Shown piece by piece: positions 21,814 through 33,650 of a stretch of DNA of 64,000 bases. Location: assembly GCA_030015575.1 (NCBI GenBank), contig CM057344.1, positions 595,270,410 to 595,334,409 of the forward strand. The letters are read 5' to 3'. Position numbers and translations under genes: made by a program. The stretch's first letter is position 1. Each line of letters begins with the position of its first letter. This stretch comes from Agapanthus africanus. Its lineage: Eukaryota; Streptophyta; Magnoliopsida; Asparagales; Amaryllidaceae. The notes beneath the pieces were generated by a model that was not told the DNA's origin, searched no databases, and was given only the letters and a program-made list of their open reading frames with translations.

Positions 21814-23338
21814 GTCTTGGCTCTTCACTTGGTCGAGTTTGGTGCAGTGTATCTCTGGCTTGGTTTTAGGATTTTTGAGATAGTTTATATGTGCCCAGAT
21901 TTTCCAGAATAGAAATTTATTTTTGGGGGGCTTATAAATCCGTATTTTTTTCCGAACTTCAATACACTTTGACTATAAGTGTTATATCTGTGATGTTTGA
22001 ATGTATTGAACGTCGGCTAATAGCTATATGTCGATTAGTCGGGGTTATACATATCTGTGATCTGTGATTGATACTGGTTTGTGTATATGAATGGGTTGGA
22101 TTGTCGCGGATGAATTGCCGGGGTGGATGTGAGATGAGTGTTGCTTTTTCTTTCATTCATTGTAATATGTAAATTGATGTAATATTATTATTTGTTTGGC
22201 CGCACAACCGGGTCGGGGTTGTAGCCGTCATTGTATAATTCTTTTTACTGTTTTTGCTCCTAGGATAGACCCATGGAGGGGGTGCACAAACTACCGGGTG
22301 TCTCGAAGTGCCGAGTGGCCTACTCACGGTGGTGAGGGAAGTTGTTTCGCTTCGGGTACTTGGCGGGTAGTTTGCCGCACCCGTAGAGGTCTTGGGTGGG
22401 GTTTTGGCTATTCACCGCGACCGTGTAATCCGCTTTTCGTTGCAGGCTCGAACGGATTGCGGATTCCTAGTATATCCAATGTATTCATCTGTGATCTGTA
22501 ATGTCTATCATTGCTATATATTTATATATGATAACTATTTAGGCGTTGCTTATGTTTTACAGCTGCGCTAGCCCAGCCCCCGCTCTGTCGTTAGTTAAGT
22601 AACCTAACGGGTGATGACGGGGCCCCGTGGCGAATGCGAATGGCATAAGCGTACGTCATATTTTGGTTGTTTTCTGCAATGGTAGGATTAAATGATGGGA
22701 CGCATTAAAAGAACTAATGCAAGAAAATAAACCAAGTAAAAGTCGATTGGAACACTTTGAAAACCACTCGGTTCTTTTCAAAACTAAACTTTTAAACACG
22801 GAGCTTGAACCACTCCTTTTAAAAGCTATCTCATTCCATCGATTAGATCAAGTTCACTACGTTCACGGTTTCGCCAAAACCATTCGTAGCCCTCCGTCAT
22901 TCCACATGAATGGTCAAAAAGTATTCAAGCTATGTATTTTGGCCAAAGTCAAGGCATAGTGATTTGTAGCTATTGGGTATTCATGTGCAGCATAGATAGA
23001 TGCGTTGGTTTGGGACAGTCGTGCTGCCATTTTGGCCAAAGTCAAGGGTAGGTACGGGTGGGTCCAAATTAACCAGGAGAATGACGGGTAGAACTTGACA
23101 TGTGACTTATGATATTTTGGCCAAAGTCAAGGTCATAAGAGCATAGGGAAAAAATCCACATCGGGAGTTTCATAAGTACTGAAACTTGCTAGCGTTGCAT
23201 ACCATTTGGAGTGTGATGATTCTGGTAGGATTCCTTCGGTTTTATCACGCGATGATATTTGGATCCCGATCCTACTGTGAGTATATGCTACTCCTCGGGA
23301 AAACTCTCACTTAACGATCAATGCTATAAACTTAGTAG

Positions 23339-23456
23339 GTGTCTAGAAAGGTGTTAGCGGGGCTACGCCCACAGGGAAAAGAGGTTACTTAATTAAGGAA
23401 CTTCGCGAAAGCGTTGGAAAACCTCCCTCGAAGTACCGACACTGGCCTGGCTGAAC
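23339..23456 (+). ncRNA. Conserved leader hairpin module, copia-1
   Basis: It starts GGTGTCTAGAAAGGTGTTA and includes TTACTTAATTAAGG, the hairpin region CTTCGC-gaaa-GCGTTGG (23401-23417), AACCTCCC, TACCGACACTGG and CCTGGC. The same ordered phrases occur in copia-2 and in Athila. It lies about 180 nt before the gag ATG. Confidence 0.7.
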
Positions 23457-23637
23457 GGTTAAGCAAGTATTGTACGGTGAGATTGATCCTGACTAATCCT
23501 TTCTTTACGGTTTGAGAAGGGATTCGAGAGACAGTGGGAGCCATCCAGTTTAGACAAATTAAAAACCACTCTAAACTTGCAAGAGCTTCATGCTAAAGTG
23601 TTTCTTTTCTCTCTCCTAATTGCAGCGACCATTCAAC

Positions 23638-26600
23638 ATGACCGGACTTAAGTTATTACTAGATAAAAACATATTGACAGGGCCAAACTACAAAGATTGG
23701 CTCAGGAATGTCAAGATGGCAATCTCTTATGACAAGTTGGGGTATGTCCTTACCACCAAAGCTCCCCCTGTCCCAGGTCCCAAAACCAGTGTCATAGATA
23801 GGGAAATCTACAAGACCTGGGAAATAGATTGTGCGAAGGCCAGATGCCTCGTACTTGCCTCGATGGACAACGAACATCAGAGGAGGCACGAGAATATGGA
23901 CCTAGAGTCCATATTTCTTCATACAAAAGAACTGTATAGAGAGCAGTCTCGTATCGCAAGATACGAAGTGTTGAAGAAGTTGTTTTCGGCAAGGTTGGCC
24001 ATCGGATCATCGGTAGCGGAACACGTGCTTAAGATGATTGGCTACATTGAGGAGCTCGCGGACCTTGGGACCACGTTGGAGAATGAACTCTATACTGATT
24101 TGATTCTCCAGTCCCTTCCTTCCACTTACGCCCAGTTTATTCTTAACTTCAACATGCAAGGAAAGGAGGTTGAACTTTCCGAGCTTCTGAACATGTTGAG
24201 GAGTGCTGAGGGCACCCTACAGAAGGGTAGGGAGACATCCACTTTGTTTGTAGGAGGATCTTCCTCTTCTAGGTCCAGGGCGAAAGCCAAGAGTAAAAAG
24301 AAGAAAGCCCCCGCCAAACCAAGAGGCAGTGTCGGTAAAGTGGATACGAAGGGAAAAGGAAAAGCAACAAAGATAGAGGGAAAGCTCGTGGGGAAGGAAG
24401 AATGCTTCTATTGTCACAAAAGTGGTCACTGGAAACAGGATTGCAAGGCTTGGAAGGCCAGAACACAGGATTTGAAGCGAGTTGCAGCTTCAGCTTTAGG
24501 TGTGTATGTTATTGAAAACTGTCTATCAATAAACTCTACATCCTGGGTATTGGATACCGGATCAGGATCTCATATCTGTAATTCTTTGCAGGCGTTGAGA
24601 AAGCGTAGAGTTTTGAAGGCAGGTGACATGACCCTCAGAGTTGCAAACGGTGCTAGCATGGATGCTGACGCCGTGGGGGACTATCACCTGGGATTGTCGG
24701 ATGGACACTTTTTGGTTTTGCGTAGTTGTTATTATGTACCAAATGCAGCCTGTAATATCATTTCTGTATCTTTATTATCTAAAGAAGGTTATGAATTTGC
24801 ATTTGTAAGTAATGTAGTGAACATTCACCTTAATCAAGTTTTGATTGGGTCAGGTACATTGAACAACGGTATATACGTATTAAACCAGCCACAGATTTTC
24901 AATGTCCAGAATACACACAAAAGAAAGTCTCCAGAAATCGATAAAACTTTCTTATGGTATTGTAGACTGGGTCACATCAATGAGAGAAGGTTGACTAAGT
25001 TACATGCAGAAGGATATTTGGATTCGTTCGAATATCATTCGTATGCAACTTGTCAATCCTGTCTCAAAGGAAAGATGACAAAGACTCCGTTCACTGGACA
25101 CGGAGTAAGAGCGAGCGAGCTCTTGGGACTCGTACACAGCGACGTGTGCGGTCCAATGTCTACACATGCACGAAGCGGTTATTCTTACTTCATTACTTTT
25201 ACGGATGACTTTTCAAGGTACGGTTATGTCTTCTTAATGAAACATAAATCCGAGGCTTTTGAAAAATTCAAGGAATATAAGAATGAAGTAGAAAAACAAA
25301 CAGGCCAAAGTATCAAGGCACTGAGATCTGATCGAGGTGGTGAATACTTGAGTGCCGAGTTCCTGGGTTACTTAAAAGAGAATGGAATTCTCTCTCAGCT
25401 TACTCCTCCATACACTCCGCAACATAACGGTGTATCGGAGAGACGGAACCGAACCCTATTGGATATGGTATGGTCCATGATGAGTAATGCTGAGTTGCCG
25501 CGATCGTTCTGGGGATATGCGCTAGAATCAGCTGCATACCTTTTGAACCGAGTTCCAACTAAGACTGTGCCTACTACACCATATCAGATGTGGTGTGGGA
25601 AGAGACCCTATCTTAATCACATTAAGACATGGGGATGTCCAGCTTTTGTAAAAAAGCAGCATGCGGACAAGCTCGAGGCACGCTCAGTACAGTGCAAGTT
25701 TGTGGGATATCCAAAGAGCTCCAAGGGATATTACTTCTATTGCGAAGAGGAACAAAAAGTCCTTGTTTCTCGCCATGCCCACTTTCTAGAACACCAGTTC
25801 ATAGAAAAAGAATTAAGTGGGAGCGCAATAGAACTGGAAGAAATTCCAGAACCACGAGCTATTACTGAAAGCTTGGTTGAACCAGAGGGTTCGAAAGATC
25901 AGGACATTCCCACGCCACTCCGCAGGAGTAGTAGGCAGTCTCATCCGCACGAGAGATACTACGGTTTTCTCATTGACGGGGATAGAGAGGATTGCATCAT
26001 AGACTTTGATGAGCCTACTAGCTTCCAGCAAGCCATTCAGAGCGTCGACTCGGTAAAATGGCTGGATGCAATGCGGACCGAAATGGAGTCCATGTACACC
26101 AACAAAGTATGGATGTTGGACATTGCTCCAGATGGGGTAAAACCCATAGGATGCAAGTGGATCTTCAAAAGGAAGATTGGTGTAGATGGACAGGTTGAGA
26201 CCTATAAAGCTAGACTGGTAGCAAAGGGTTTTCGTCAGCGACCTGGTTTGGACTATGACGAAACCTTTTCTCCAGTAGCTATGCTGAAATCCATTCGGAT
26301 CCTTCTTGCCATTGCTGCCTTCCACGATTATGGGATTTGGCAGATGGACGTAAAGACAGCTTTTCTAAATGGACATTTAGAGGAGTGTGTCTATATGGAT
26401 CAGCCAGAGGGTTTCATTCAGAGTGGGAGCAGCGGAAAGGTGTACAAGTTGCTTAAGTCCATTTATGGACTAAAGAAGGCATTGCGGAGTTGGAACATCT
26501 GTTTTGATGAGACGGTCAAGGAATTTGGCTTTATCAAAAATCCAGATGAACCATGCATCTATTGTAGATTTGTAGCGAGAACTGTGGTATTCCTCGTTTT

Positions 26601-27587
26601 ATACGTGGATGACATTCTCTTAATAGGAAATGACATTCCTATGCTATAATCTGTCAAGGGGTTCTTGTCACACAGGTTCTCCATGAAAGACCTAGGTGAT
26701 GCCTCATACATTCTGGGTATCCGGATCTACCGTGACAGATCCAAGAGGATATTAGGACTTTCGCAGTCCAGGTACATCGACACCATACTGAAGAGATTCA
26801 GTATGGAAGATTCCAAGCGCGGTAATCTACCGGCTTGTCACGGGATCACTCTCTCCAAAGAGATGTCTCCAAGACTGATTTGGAGAGGGATCGCATGTCT
26901 ATTATACCCTACGCTTCTGCGGTAGGCTCTATAATGTATGCGATGTTGTGTACCGGACCGGATGTGGCTTATGCACTGAGTGTGGTAAGCAGGTATCAGT
27001 CAAACCCTGGGAAGAAATATTGGATAGCAGTGAAGAACATTCTCAAGTACCTGAGAAGGATTAAGGAGATGTTCTTGGTGTATGGTGGAAAAGACCTGCA
27101 GATTGAGGCCTTTGCTGACTCCAGCTTCTAGAGTGACAAGGATGATTCCAAGTCCATGTCGGGTTTTGTCTTTACCCTCAATGGAGGGGCGGTGTGTTGG
27201 AAGAGCTCCAAACAGGAAACCGTTGCTGACTCGACTATGGAAGCGGAATACATCGCTGCATCTGATGCCGCAAAAGAAGCTGTCTGGATGAGGAAGTTCT
27301 TGAGAGAACTTCAGGTGGTTCCGTCCATTGTTGACCCAATACCTCTGTATCGCGACAACAACGGGGCTATAGCTTTAGCGAAGGAACCCAGGTCCCATCA
27401 GAAATCCAGACACATCTTAAGGCGGTATCACCTGATCAGGGAGATCGTAGATCGCCAGGTGATCGAGGTCCGGAGAGTTGCATCAGAGGATACCACTGCA
27501 GATCCATTCACCAAGGCCTTGCGCCAGACTCAGTTCGAGCGGCTGATCGAGATGATAGGTCTTCGATACGCCAGTACATGGCCTTAG
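23638..27587 (+). pseudogene. Copia-1 gag-pol polyprotein, three lesions
   Basis: The ATG at 23638 begins a frame open to 26649. Order: UBN2-type gag (codons about 20-200), basic linker, zinc knuckle CFYCHKSGHWKQDC (about codon 256), protease LDTGSGSH (about 305), GAG-pre-integrase with H-H-C-C (CRLGHIN, CQSCLKG), integrase core with Asp (HSDVCGP), Asp (RSDRGGEY) and Glu (VSERRNRT), RT (YKARLVAKGF, QMDVKTAFLNG, YVDDI) and RNase H ([17 protein letters not shown]). All catalytic residues I can check are present. Lesions: TAA at 26647-26649 just after the RT YVDD motif, a frameshift near 26865-26880, and TAG at 27129-27131. The element probably needs help from another copy. Confidence 0.9.
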
Positions 27588-27589
27588 TG

Positions 27590-27601
27590 CAAGTGGGAGA
27601 T
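27590..27601 (+). promoter_or_regulatory. Copia-1 polypurine tract
   Basis: CAAGTGGGAGAT lies directly before the 3' LTR, the normal site for plus-strand DNA priming. The copia-2 equivalent is just past 59249. Confidence 0.8.
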
Positions 27602-29632
27602 TGTTAGTGTATATGCCCTAGAGGCCATTACTGTATCATACTAGTTTGTATATTACTTGATGGAAGCTTGGGATATTCACAGTTGTATATACAATCTTGC
27701 TCGAAATGGTAGTATGCTACTTGGTTTGTCTCTGCTTTAATATGTGCATGTGTTTCTTTTAGCATATTGCTGATATACATATTAGTAGAGCCCTTACGAT
27801 CTTTGCTTTATTACCAGCGTTGTGATGGCGCTCACACTCGTGGGAGCTGGGTGATCTTTAAGCACATCCTTATACAGGTCCCTAGTCGTTGGACTATCGA
27901 GACAGGGCATCGATACTCCGGAGTAGACTAGCGTATGCGCTTCTCATCCCAGCGTGGGAGACGGTCTGTCCCACAGCCGTCAGTACGTCGTACTTAAGAT
28001 AGTATGTGGGTGCTCGTTAGGTTACGAGTACACTGGACAGGACTCGTCGGGGACTGTTGGTTGGTATTATACCTATCGTCAGTTATCAGTTCCCAGGTGA
28101 TATGAGTACAGCTTAGTCCGCTGACTTGACACTGTCACTTCGCCTCGAGTGTGTTCCCACTGCACTTTGATTACTACCCTACCACGGCTCAAAGGAGTCG
28201 TGCAAACAGGTAGTTTTTGGGTGCAGTCCCGAAGCACTTGGAGGCAGTGACGGTTAGATAGGATTCGTCTCTCCCGGTATTGGGGGTTGACATCACGCTG
28301 TGTCCAGGAGAGCCATTACACGAGTAGTCCCTGGCCAGGGCAAGCGAGATATACTGGTAGGTTTCCAGTGTTATCTCAGGGTGTTCTGGGCTACACTCCG
28401 ACACGACTTGTACCGCTATTAGGGGACTGACGTTCACCGCCCCCCAGGCCCGCCATGCGATGTATCAGACGAACAGACCGGACTGTACGGAGATTGTCAC
28501 ATACAGGCTCAGTAGGAGTTCGGATGGGGTTCACCTCGTCAGTTTTCTTATCGACATCTACCTGGGGACCGTTACGTACAGCTAGTGCCGCTTGCGGTCT
28601 GTGGTTAAACCCACTGCCAGCGTAGTGTCGAGTCTTTAGAGTCCCACACAGAGAGCTATTCGCCTTTAGGCAAAATGAGTAGAGGTCGCATGGTTTTGCG
28701 ACAGGGTTCGTTCACATTCACGCACTTGTGCACGTTTGCTGTCCGGACAGTTTATACTAGCGGGCTTTGGTTTAAGCCGGATCCTAGTATATGATTTGGG
28801 ATTGGTTTTTCTCATTGTATTCGTGTTCCTCGGATCACGAATGCGGGTGCGTATTCACAGTTGCTTGAGATTGAGGGATAGGACCTTGATTAGGGTTAAT
28901 GGCTATTGTCATTTTATTAACCCTAATGCTTATGTGTGTGTTATAGTTAATTGATAATTAGTTTGATAATTGTGCATGGTCATGGTTGTTGACCATTTGA
29001 CCTCCTTGACTTGTTGACCTAGGTTGACACTTTGACCATCATCATTTCTTTTGGAAGATACTTTTTGATCCTTGCAAATTGAAATGATAATGGTCATGTC
29101 ATGATTAACCATGACAATTATCTAGCTAATTATTTAATTAAAATAATATACACATATTAGTGAGAATGGTTCATATTATTCTCATTCTATCATATCTTTT
29201 CTCTCTCTTGTTCTTCCTCTCCCTCAAGCTCTCTCCCTCTCATGTGTTGAGAAATACTTGAGCTTGAGAAAAATCCTCTCTTGATCATCTTTACTCTTAT
29301 CTAGGGTTCAAGGACTAGCACTTCTTGCACCCTAGTTACTTCTAGCTTGGAGTTGAAGCCAAAGGTTGAGGCTTTCGGGTGGATCTTTCTTCGACGTGAG
29401 AAGACGACCAAGGTGACCTCCTTCCACCACTCCAAGGAGCAAGGAGAGAAGGACTTAAAGCCCAAGGTATAACCTTTCTAGCACTTAGCTAGTTACTAGT
29501 TAGCTTTAGCAAGTTTTTGTTTAGCAAAGATCCTTCTAGCTCTAGTCCATGTTGCCTAAGCTCATAAAAATCCGATTTTTATTCTGTTTTCCGCCTCCCC
29601 GCAAGCACCGGGATGGGCAACGTGGACTTACA
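27602..29632 (+). repeat. Copia-1 3' LTR
   Basis: 2031 bp, collinear with 19526-21558. Differences are mostly single transitions. It is followed by the TSD CTGTT. Confidence 0.95.
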
Positions 29633-29637
29633 CTGTT

Positions 29638-29774
29638 GTTGTTACTGCTGGTGTTGCTTCTGGTGCTGATGCTAATGGTGCTGCTGCTTGCTTCAGCTGC
29701 TACTCGAGCTGCTTGCTGCTGCTGCCTCTCGAGTTGCTGGAGCTGATGCTGAAGCTGCCTGCTACTGCTGCTGC

Positions 29775-29807
<33 letters not shown>

Positions 29808-30167
29808 ACTTCTGCTGCTGGGGCTTCTCTTTGCTGGGGCTGCTGCTTCAGCTGCTGATGCTGATGGCTTGTGTGTGTGTGGGTGGGTGTGTTTGAGAGA
29901 GTGAGAAAAATGAGAGGAGTGAAAAGGATGAGAGGCAAGAATGATAACACAAACAAGTCAACCCCCTTCCCTCTCTCTCTTCATTAATTGAAGCATGGCA
30001 AGGCCATCATGCCCCATCATGCACTCTCTCTCTCCCTCTCTCACATGGTCAACACTTCAACCCAAATTTAAATCCTTTTAAATTCATTTTTCATTTTAAA
30101 ACAACCATCAAGCTTAAAACCCATAACACTTAAAACAAAACTATAAAACTAGATTAGGGAATGGTTA
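29638..30167. other. Interior of TIR copy 1, right part
   Basis: A CTG/GCT-rich tract (29638-29860), then GT- and CTCTCT-rich simple sequence and AT-rich DNA. Apparent poly-Leu or poly-Ala frames here come from the trinucleotide repeat. No gene seen. Confidence 0.7.
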
Positions 30168-30366
30168 GTTCACCATGTTGCTAATCATGGTTAAACCCTA
30201 AAAACAATCCTAGTTATCATGCACAAGTGTATGCAAGCCTAGGAAAAATCTAATAAAATATTCATTAAATAGGATAAAATAATTAAAAACCAAATTGGTA
30301 AACCTTTTTATTAAAAACTATATATAAAAATATAATTAGCTACAAAACACATTCTAAGGTGTTACA
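30168..30366 (-). repeat. Right terminal inverted repeat of TIR copy 1
   Basis: 199 bp ending GGTGTTACA, followed by the duplicated ATTTT at 30367-30371. Confidence 0.9.
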
Positions 30367-31430
30367 ATTTTCTCATTATAATAGCACCGTCTCTCTTCCA
30401 GTTGATCCGTTAGTTTGGGGCACTGGACTGCTGTTGGGTATTCGCAACGAATGTCGCCTTCCCTTTACCCTTTTCGTTCCGTGGCTCCGGCTTCGGAGGA
30501 GACGGTCTATGACCCATCTGGTCCATCTGGGCTAGCTTGTCGATTAAAGCCTGGAATGTGGTCGGTTTGAAGAACATCATGAATTGTGAAATAGTTGCAT
30601 GAGGGTCTAGGGTGCCCACGAACATGCCCACCGCTGGTGCTTCTTCGATGCGCTGTTCGCATTTCGACCACAGATTCCGCCATCAGATTGCGTACTGAAC
30701 CCACATCTCACCTGGCTTCACTCTGGCATTGATCAATGCGGTTATTGGGGTGCGTTCACTGGCACTTGCGAATCGCTGGGTGAACAACAACTCCATTTCT
30801 GCGAAAGTTTTGACGGAGTCGTTTGGGAGTTCGGAGTACCACTCAAACGCCGTTTCCGATAAGCTGGCGATGAATTGGCGGAGCAAAAGCTTGTCATCGC
30901 CACCAGTATTGCTACAGAGAGCCCTGAACTGAGCGACATGTTGATGGGGATTGCCTGTCCCTTTGTACACGTGGAATTTGGGGATCGCGTAGCCCGGCAG
31001 GTACTTTATCTGATCATACCAGCCTGGATACGGTCGCCCAGTTTTGACGACTTGGCCGGCCGCTTCATTTGCCTGGCGAACTCGTATTTGCTGAGCGATA
31101 TAATCATCCAGGGTGGACTTGGAAATAGTTTCCTCCTTGGCTGCTGAAAGAGCCGGAGGTAGATTTGATATTTCTCCTCTGTCGTCTTCGAGGATAATCG
31201 GAGGATCTCCAGCTGGAGGGTCCTACTGGATTATCATACCCACCATGTCTTGGAACAGAAGAGCCATTTGCTTTATATTGGACGCTTGTTCCGCAGCCTC
31301 CTTGTCCTTCTTTTCGAGCATTCTCCGAAGGAATTCAGCATCAGTCTCGTGTTCGTGACGTTGTTCCGATGACGCCTCTGGGCTTTCTTTTGGCCCGGTA
31401 AGTGCGGCCATTGCAGTCAGCATCTCCTGA
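30367..31430 (-). pseudogene. Tat gag core (retrotransposon gag domain)
   Basis: It reads KGTGNPHQHVAQFRALC, FIASLSETAFEWYSELP and FAEMELLFTQRF, the standard helix-rich gag core of gypsy elements (30683-31010). This is followed by MFVGTLDPHATISQFMMFF and a Lys-rich tail to the TIR insertion point. An N-terminal coil with MLEKKDKEAAEQASNIKQM lies at 31223-31423. Single stops interrupt it near 30682, 30408 and 31222. It forms the particle shell around element RNA. Confidence 0.85.
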
Positions 31431-32662
31431 AGCTTCTGTTGTTATTGTTCCTGAGCCCTTGTTATTGATCGGGTGAGCGGCCGGTGGCCCATCGAAGTGC
31501 GGCTTTCCTCTTTTCCGGAAGCCATGTAAACCGTATATACCGCTATGCCCCCAGACTTGGGGCGTCTGGGCTCAGCGTTTTTGTGGTCTGCCACGTTTAC
31601 AGGGGCTTTCTCTGGCCTCCTTTTCTTTTGAGTAGTCGATGTGGAGGGGACCGTTGTAGCGGGCACCCAAGTGGTTGTCGTCTTTTGCGGCTTACTGGGA
31701 CGGTTCCCTTGCGGCTGAACCCTCAGCTTCTTCTGTCGGCGGAGATAGTCTTGATCGATCACTGACTCTTGGACACGTCGCCAGACTTTGTAAACTTTGG
31801 AGGACAGCCGCTGAGGGGGTTGTTCCGGTTTTGCTTCTGCGACAGTCTCCACCGGTGGAGGAGATCTTTTCAGTATGGCGGTAGGCGAGTTCCTACGCAC
31901 CTTGTTCAGCAGTTCAAAGCTGTTCCCGGTCGGAACAGTAGCATTGACTTCCACTGTTAGAGCTGGTGGAGTTAGCCTAGATGGGGAGTTGCCCCCAGCC
32001 TTCCTCACTCGGCGGCAGTGGCGACGTCGAGCGTGTCGAGCTGTTGGGGTTGGTTCAGTGATGGGGACGGCTTTGTCTTGCCCCCTCTCCAGGTGACAGG
32101 CCGTTACTGGCGTCAGCCTCTTGAAGACTGATGTCTATTGAGAAGTGGTATCCGACCGGTCAAAAACAGACTTCTGAGCAGGGACGGGAACCGTAGTGGG
32201 AACCGGAACAGCCAGTCTTGTAAAAACTGACCCTTTGGTAGGAGAAGCCGCCTTGACGACTTCAGGAGCAGAGATAGCTATCCTCTTCGGAACAACCTTT
32301 TCTGGGACTGCAGGCTTCAACATGGGCCCACAGAAACTTCGGCCCAATCTGGAGAAGACCGAGGTACTAGAGCTGGGCGACCCGTTGAAAGGGGCCGCAG
32401 TAGTTGTAAGCCGATCAAAGACCGACTTCTTGGGAGCTTCCGGCGTTGGCACAGGAACGGTGAAGCTCGTTGGCGGAAGCATGGTCCCGAAAAACAATCC
32501 GGTGGTAGCCTGAGTCACCTGATCCACCGGCATTGTGAACGGCGAAGCCGCTTGAGGCCCGTAGGCTATGCCTCTAGATGAGGCGGAGCGTACGTTGCAG
32601 TTGCAGCTGGAACATTTTGCACAAGTGAACGTCGTTGATCCTTCGCTTTCTACACCAAGCAA
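31431..32662 (-). pseudogene. Tat gag N-terminal low-complexity region with SVFxRL repeats
   Basis: Two open pieces (32662-32135 and 32008-31442). The first has the short motif SVF(D/S/T)R three to four times (KSVFDRL, TSVFSRL, GSVFTRL, KSVFDR) in Pro/Val/Ala-rich spacers. The second is basic and Pro-rich (KKLRVQPQGNRPSKPQ). Short VFDRL-type repeats are familiar from Tat-lineage gag. A stop separates it from the core. The true start is not clear. Confidence 0.6.
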
Positions 32663-33344
32663 AACGCCAAATCATAATACCTCGAACCCAAGAGCAACCA
32701 TCAGCAAACCGCGATTGGTTCGTGAACACGGCATATGAAGTGTGGAGTGGAAAGAGGAAAAGGTCCCACCGGGCGTGCCAGAATCTGTTCCCCTCCGAAA
32801 GACGGAGACGCGACCGCGTGGGTCTGTTTTGCCTGAATTTCGGGGCAGATGCTAATTGGTGATATCTGTCCACCTCTCCGAAGATGCCAAGTTGATTTAT
32901 GACACCATGTATCGAAGGTTTAAACGGATGCGGCCGATATAGCAGACTTCGTCAGATTCTCCCTCATTTGAGGGGGTTTTGATTGTAGGGACGCTCTTCC
33001 CTGCAGGTGTAAGCCTCTGCAGTTAATTACGCCACCGCATCGCGGTAACTACTTTCTCCTTCTCCAGATGGTCACTTCGAGTCATGTGTGTTTGTTTTGT
33101 GTTTGGTTGCCCGTGGATTGTATACGGAGACTAATTTATGTTGTCGCCCGTAGGGCGTGGACCAGTCCAAATCCGTATCTTTCTTAGATTTGGGTTTGGG
33201 GGTTGGGTTTAAGGATACGTTAGCCTCATTTGATACTAAGATCAACTTAAACATTTGTTAAGGATACGTTAGTCTCATTTTAGACTAAGATCAACTCAAC
33301 GGGATCGTTTAGATCCAACAAGAGAGCAATTGGGCTCTATTGTT
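32663..33344 (-). other. Tat 5' leader
   Basis: No gene. It carries the GATTGTATAC cassette (33109-33156) and a repeated phrase AAGGATACGTTAG (33211, 33259). The stretch from 32738 is repeated at 61281-62000. CTGCAG pairs near 33002-33022 could form a hairpin in the RNA. Confidence 0.6.
33109..33156. repeat. GATTGTATAC cassette, leader copy
   Basis: GCCCGTGGATTGTATACGG ... GCCCGTAGGGC. This is the same unit as 9183 and 9885 at the other end of the element. Confidence 0.65.
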
Positions 33345-33640
33345 TAGTTTAATGACATTGGGGTCGATAATTAGTTTAAGGACATTACGGTCCAATATTA
33401 GTTTAAGGACATCTCGGTCCATTGTTAGTTTAAAGACATCACGGTCGAGGTTAAGGACATCATAGTCCGTGAGTTTAAGGACCCCATAATCCGATGTTAG
33501 TTTAAAGACACCACGGTCGAGGTTAAGGACATCATAGTCCGTAGGTTTAAGGACCCCACAGTCCAATGTTAGTTTAAAGACATCACGGTCGAGATTAAGG
33601 ATATCATAGTTCATGAGTTTAAGGACCCCACAGTCCATGA
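33345..33640. repeat. GGAC-n-GTCC tandem repeats, leader array
   Basis: About eight units of 30-38 bp: GTTTAAGGAC followed by a variable 4-6 bp and GGTCC or AGTCC. It matches the array at 10640-10775. The open minus-strand frame here (33309-33638) only reflects the repeat. Confidence 0.8.
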
Positions 33641-33650
33641 AATGTGTGGT

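Larger units (their letters stand above)
21559..23637 (+). other. Copia-1 PBS and long untranslated leader
   Basis: The primer-binding site TGGTATCAGAGCC (21560-21572) matches the 3' end of initiator Met-tRNA. Then come a GC dyad pair (21766-21813) and, close to gag, a conserved hairpin module (23339-23456). The phrase TTTTGGCCAAAGTCAAGG recurs at 22939, 23032 and 23114. No long open frame is credible here; a 2-kb leader suggests RNA-level control. Confidence 0.8.
19526..29632 (+). mobile_element. Copia-1: complete Ty1/copia element with 2-kb LTRs
   Basis: LTRs at 19526-21558 and 27602-29632, TSD CTGTT, PBS at 21560, a 2-kb leader, one gag-pol frame with INT before RT (the Ty1/copia order) and a polypurine tract at 27590-27601. 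I counted roughly 30 differences between the LTRs by eye (about 1.5%), so the insertion is fairly recent. It is inserted in the CTG-rich tract of TIR copy 1. A related LTR starts at 62113 on the minus strand. The lineage within copia is not resolved; the gag and integrase wording is closest to the Tork/Angela group as I remember it. Confidence 0.95.
17850..30366. mobile_element. TIR element copy 1 (199-bp inverted ends), split by copia-1
   Basis: The ends 17850-18048 and 30168-30366 are inverted copies. I counted about six differences in 199 bp by eye. Both start TGTAACACCTTA. The flanking ATTTT is duplicated (17845-17849 and 30367-30371). Removing one copy rejoins Tat gag in frame, so this is a precise insertion with a 5-bp target duplication. 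The body without copia-1 is about 2.4 kb, with no transposase. It holds a CCGC/GCGG dyad pair (19000-19039), a CTG-rich tract (19440-19525, 29638-29860) and GA-rich microsatellites. A 5-bp duplication does not fit hAT (8), Mutator (9), CACTA (3) or Harbinger (3), so I leave the superfamily open. Confidence 0.8.

Noticed and set aside
22196-22501. 101-codon frame in the copia-1 leader
   Set aside because: No start context or domain, and surrounding leader is non-coding; Trp/Cys/Arg-rich text is typical of chance GC-rich frames.
23401-23417. Self-cleaving hammerhead ribozyme in the shared leader module
   Set aside because: A GAAA loop is present, but the required CTGATGA core and third stem are not seen in any of the three copies.
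29549-29956. Leu- and Ala-rich frames
   Set aside because: Encoded by the CTG/GCT-rich tract of the TIR element; no other protein signal.
33309-33638. 109-codon frame with repeated DCGVLKLTDYDVLN-type text, or a CRISPR-like array
   Set aside because: It is the GGAC-n-GTCC tandem repeat of a plant retrotransposon leader. Units are adjacent and variable, without unique spacers.
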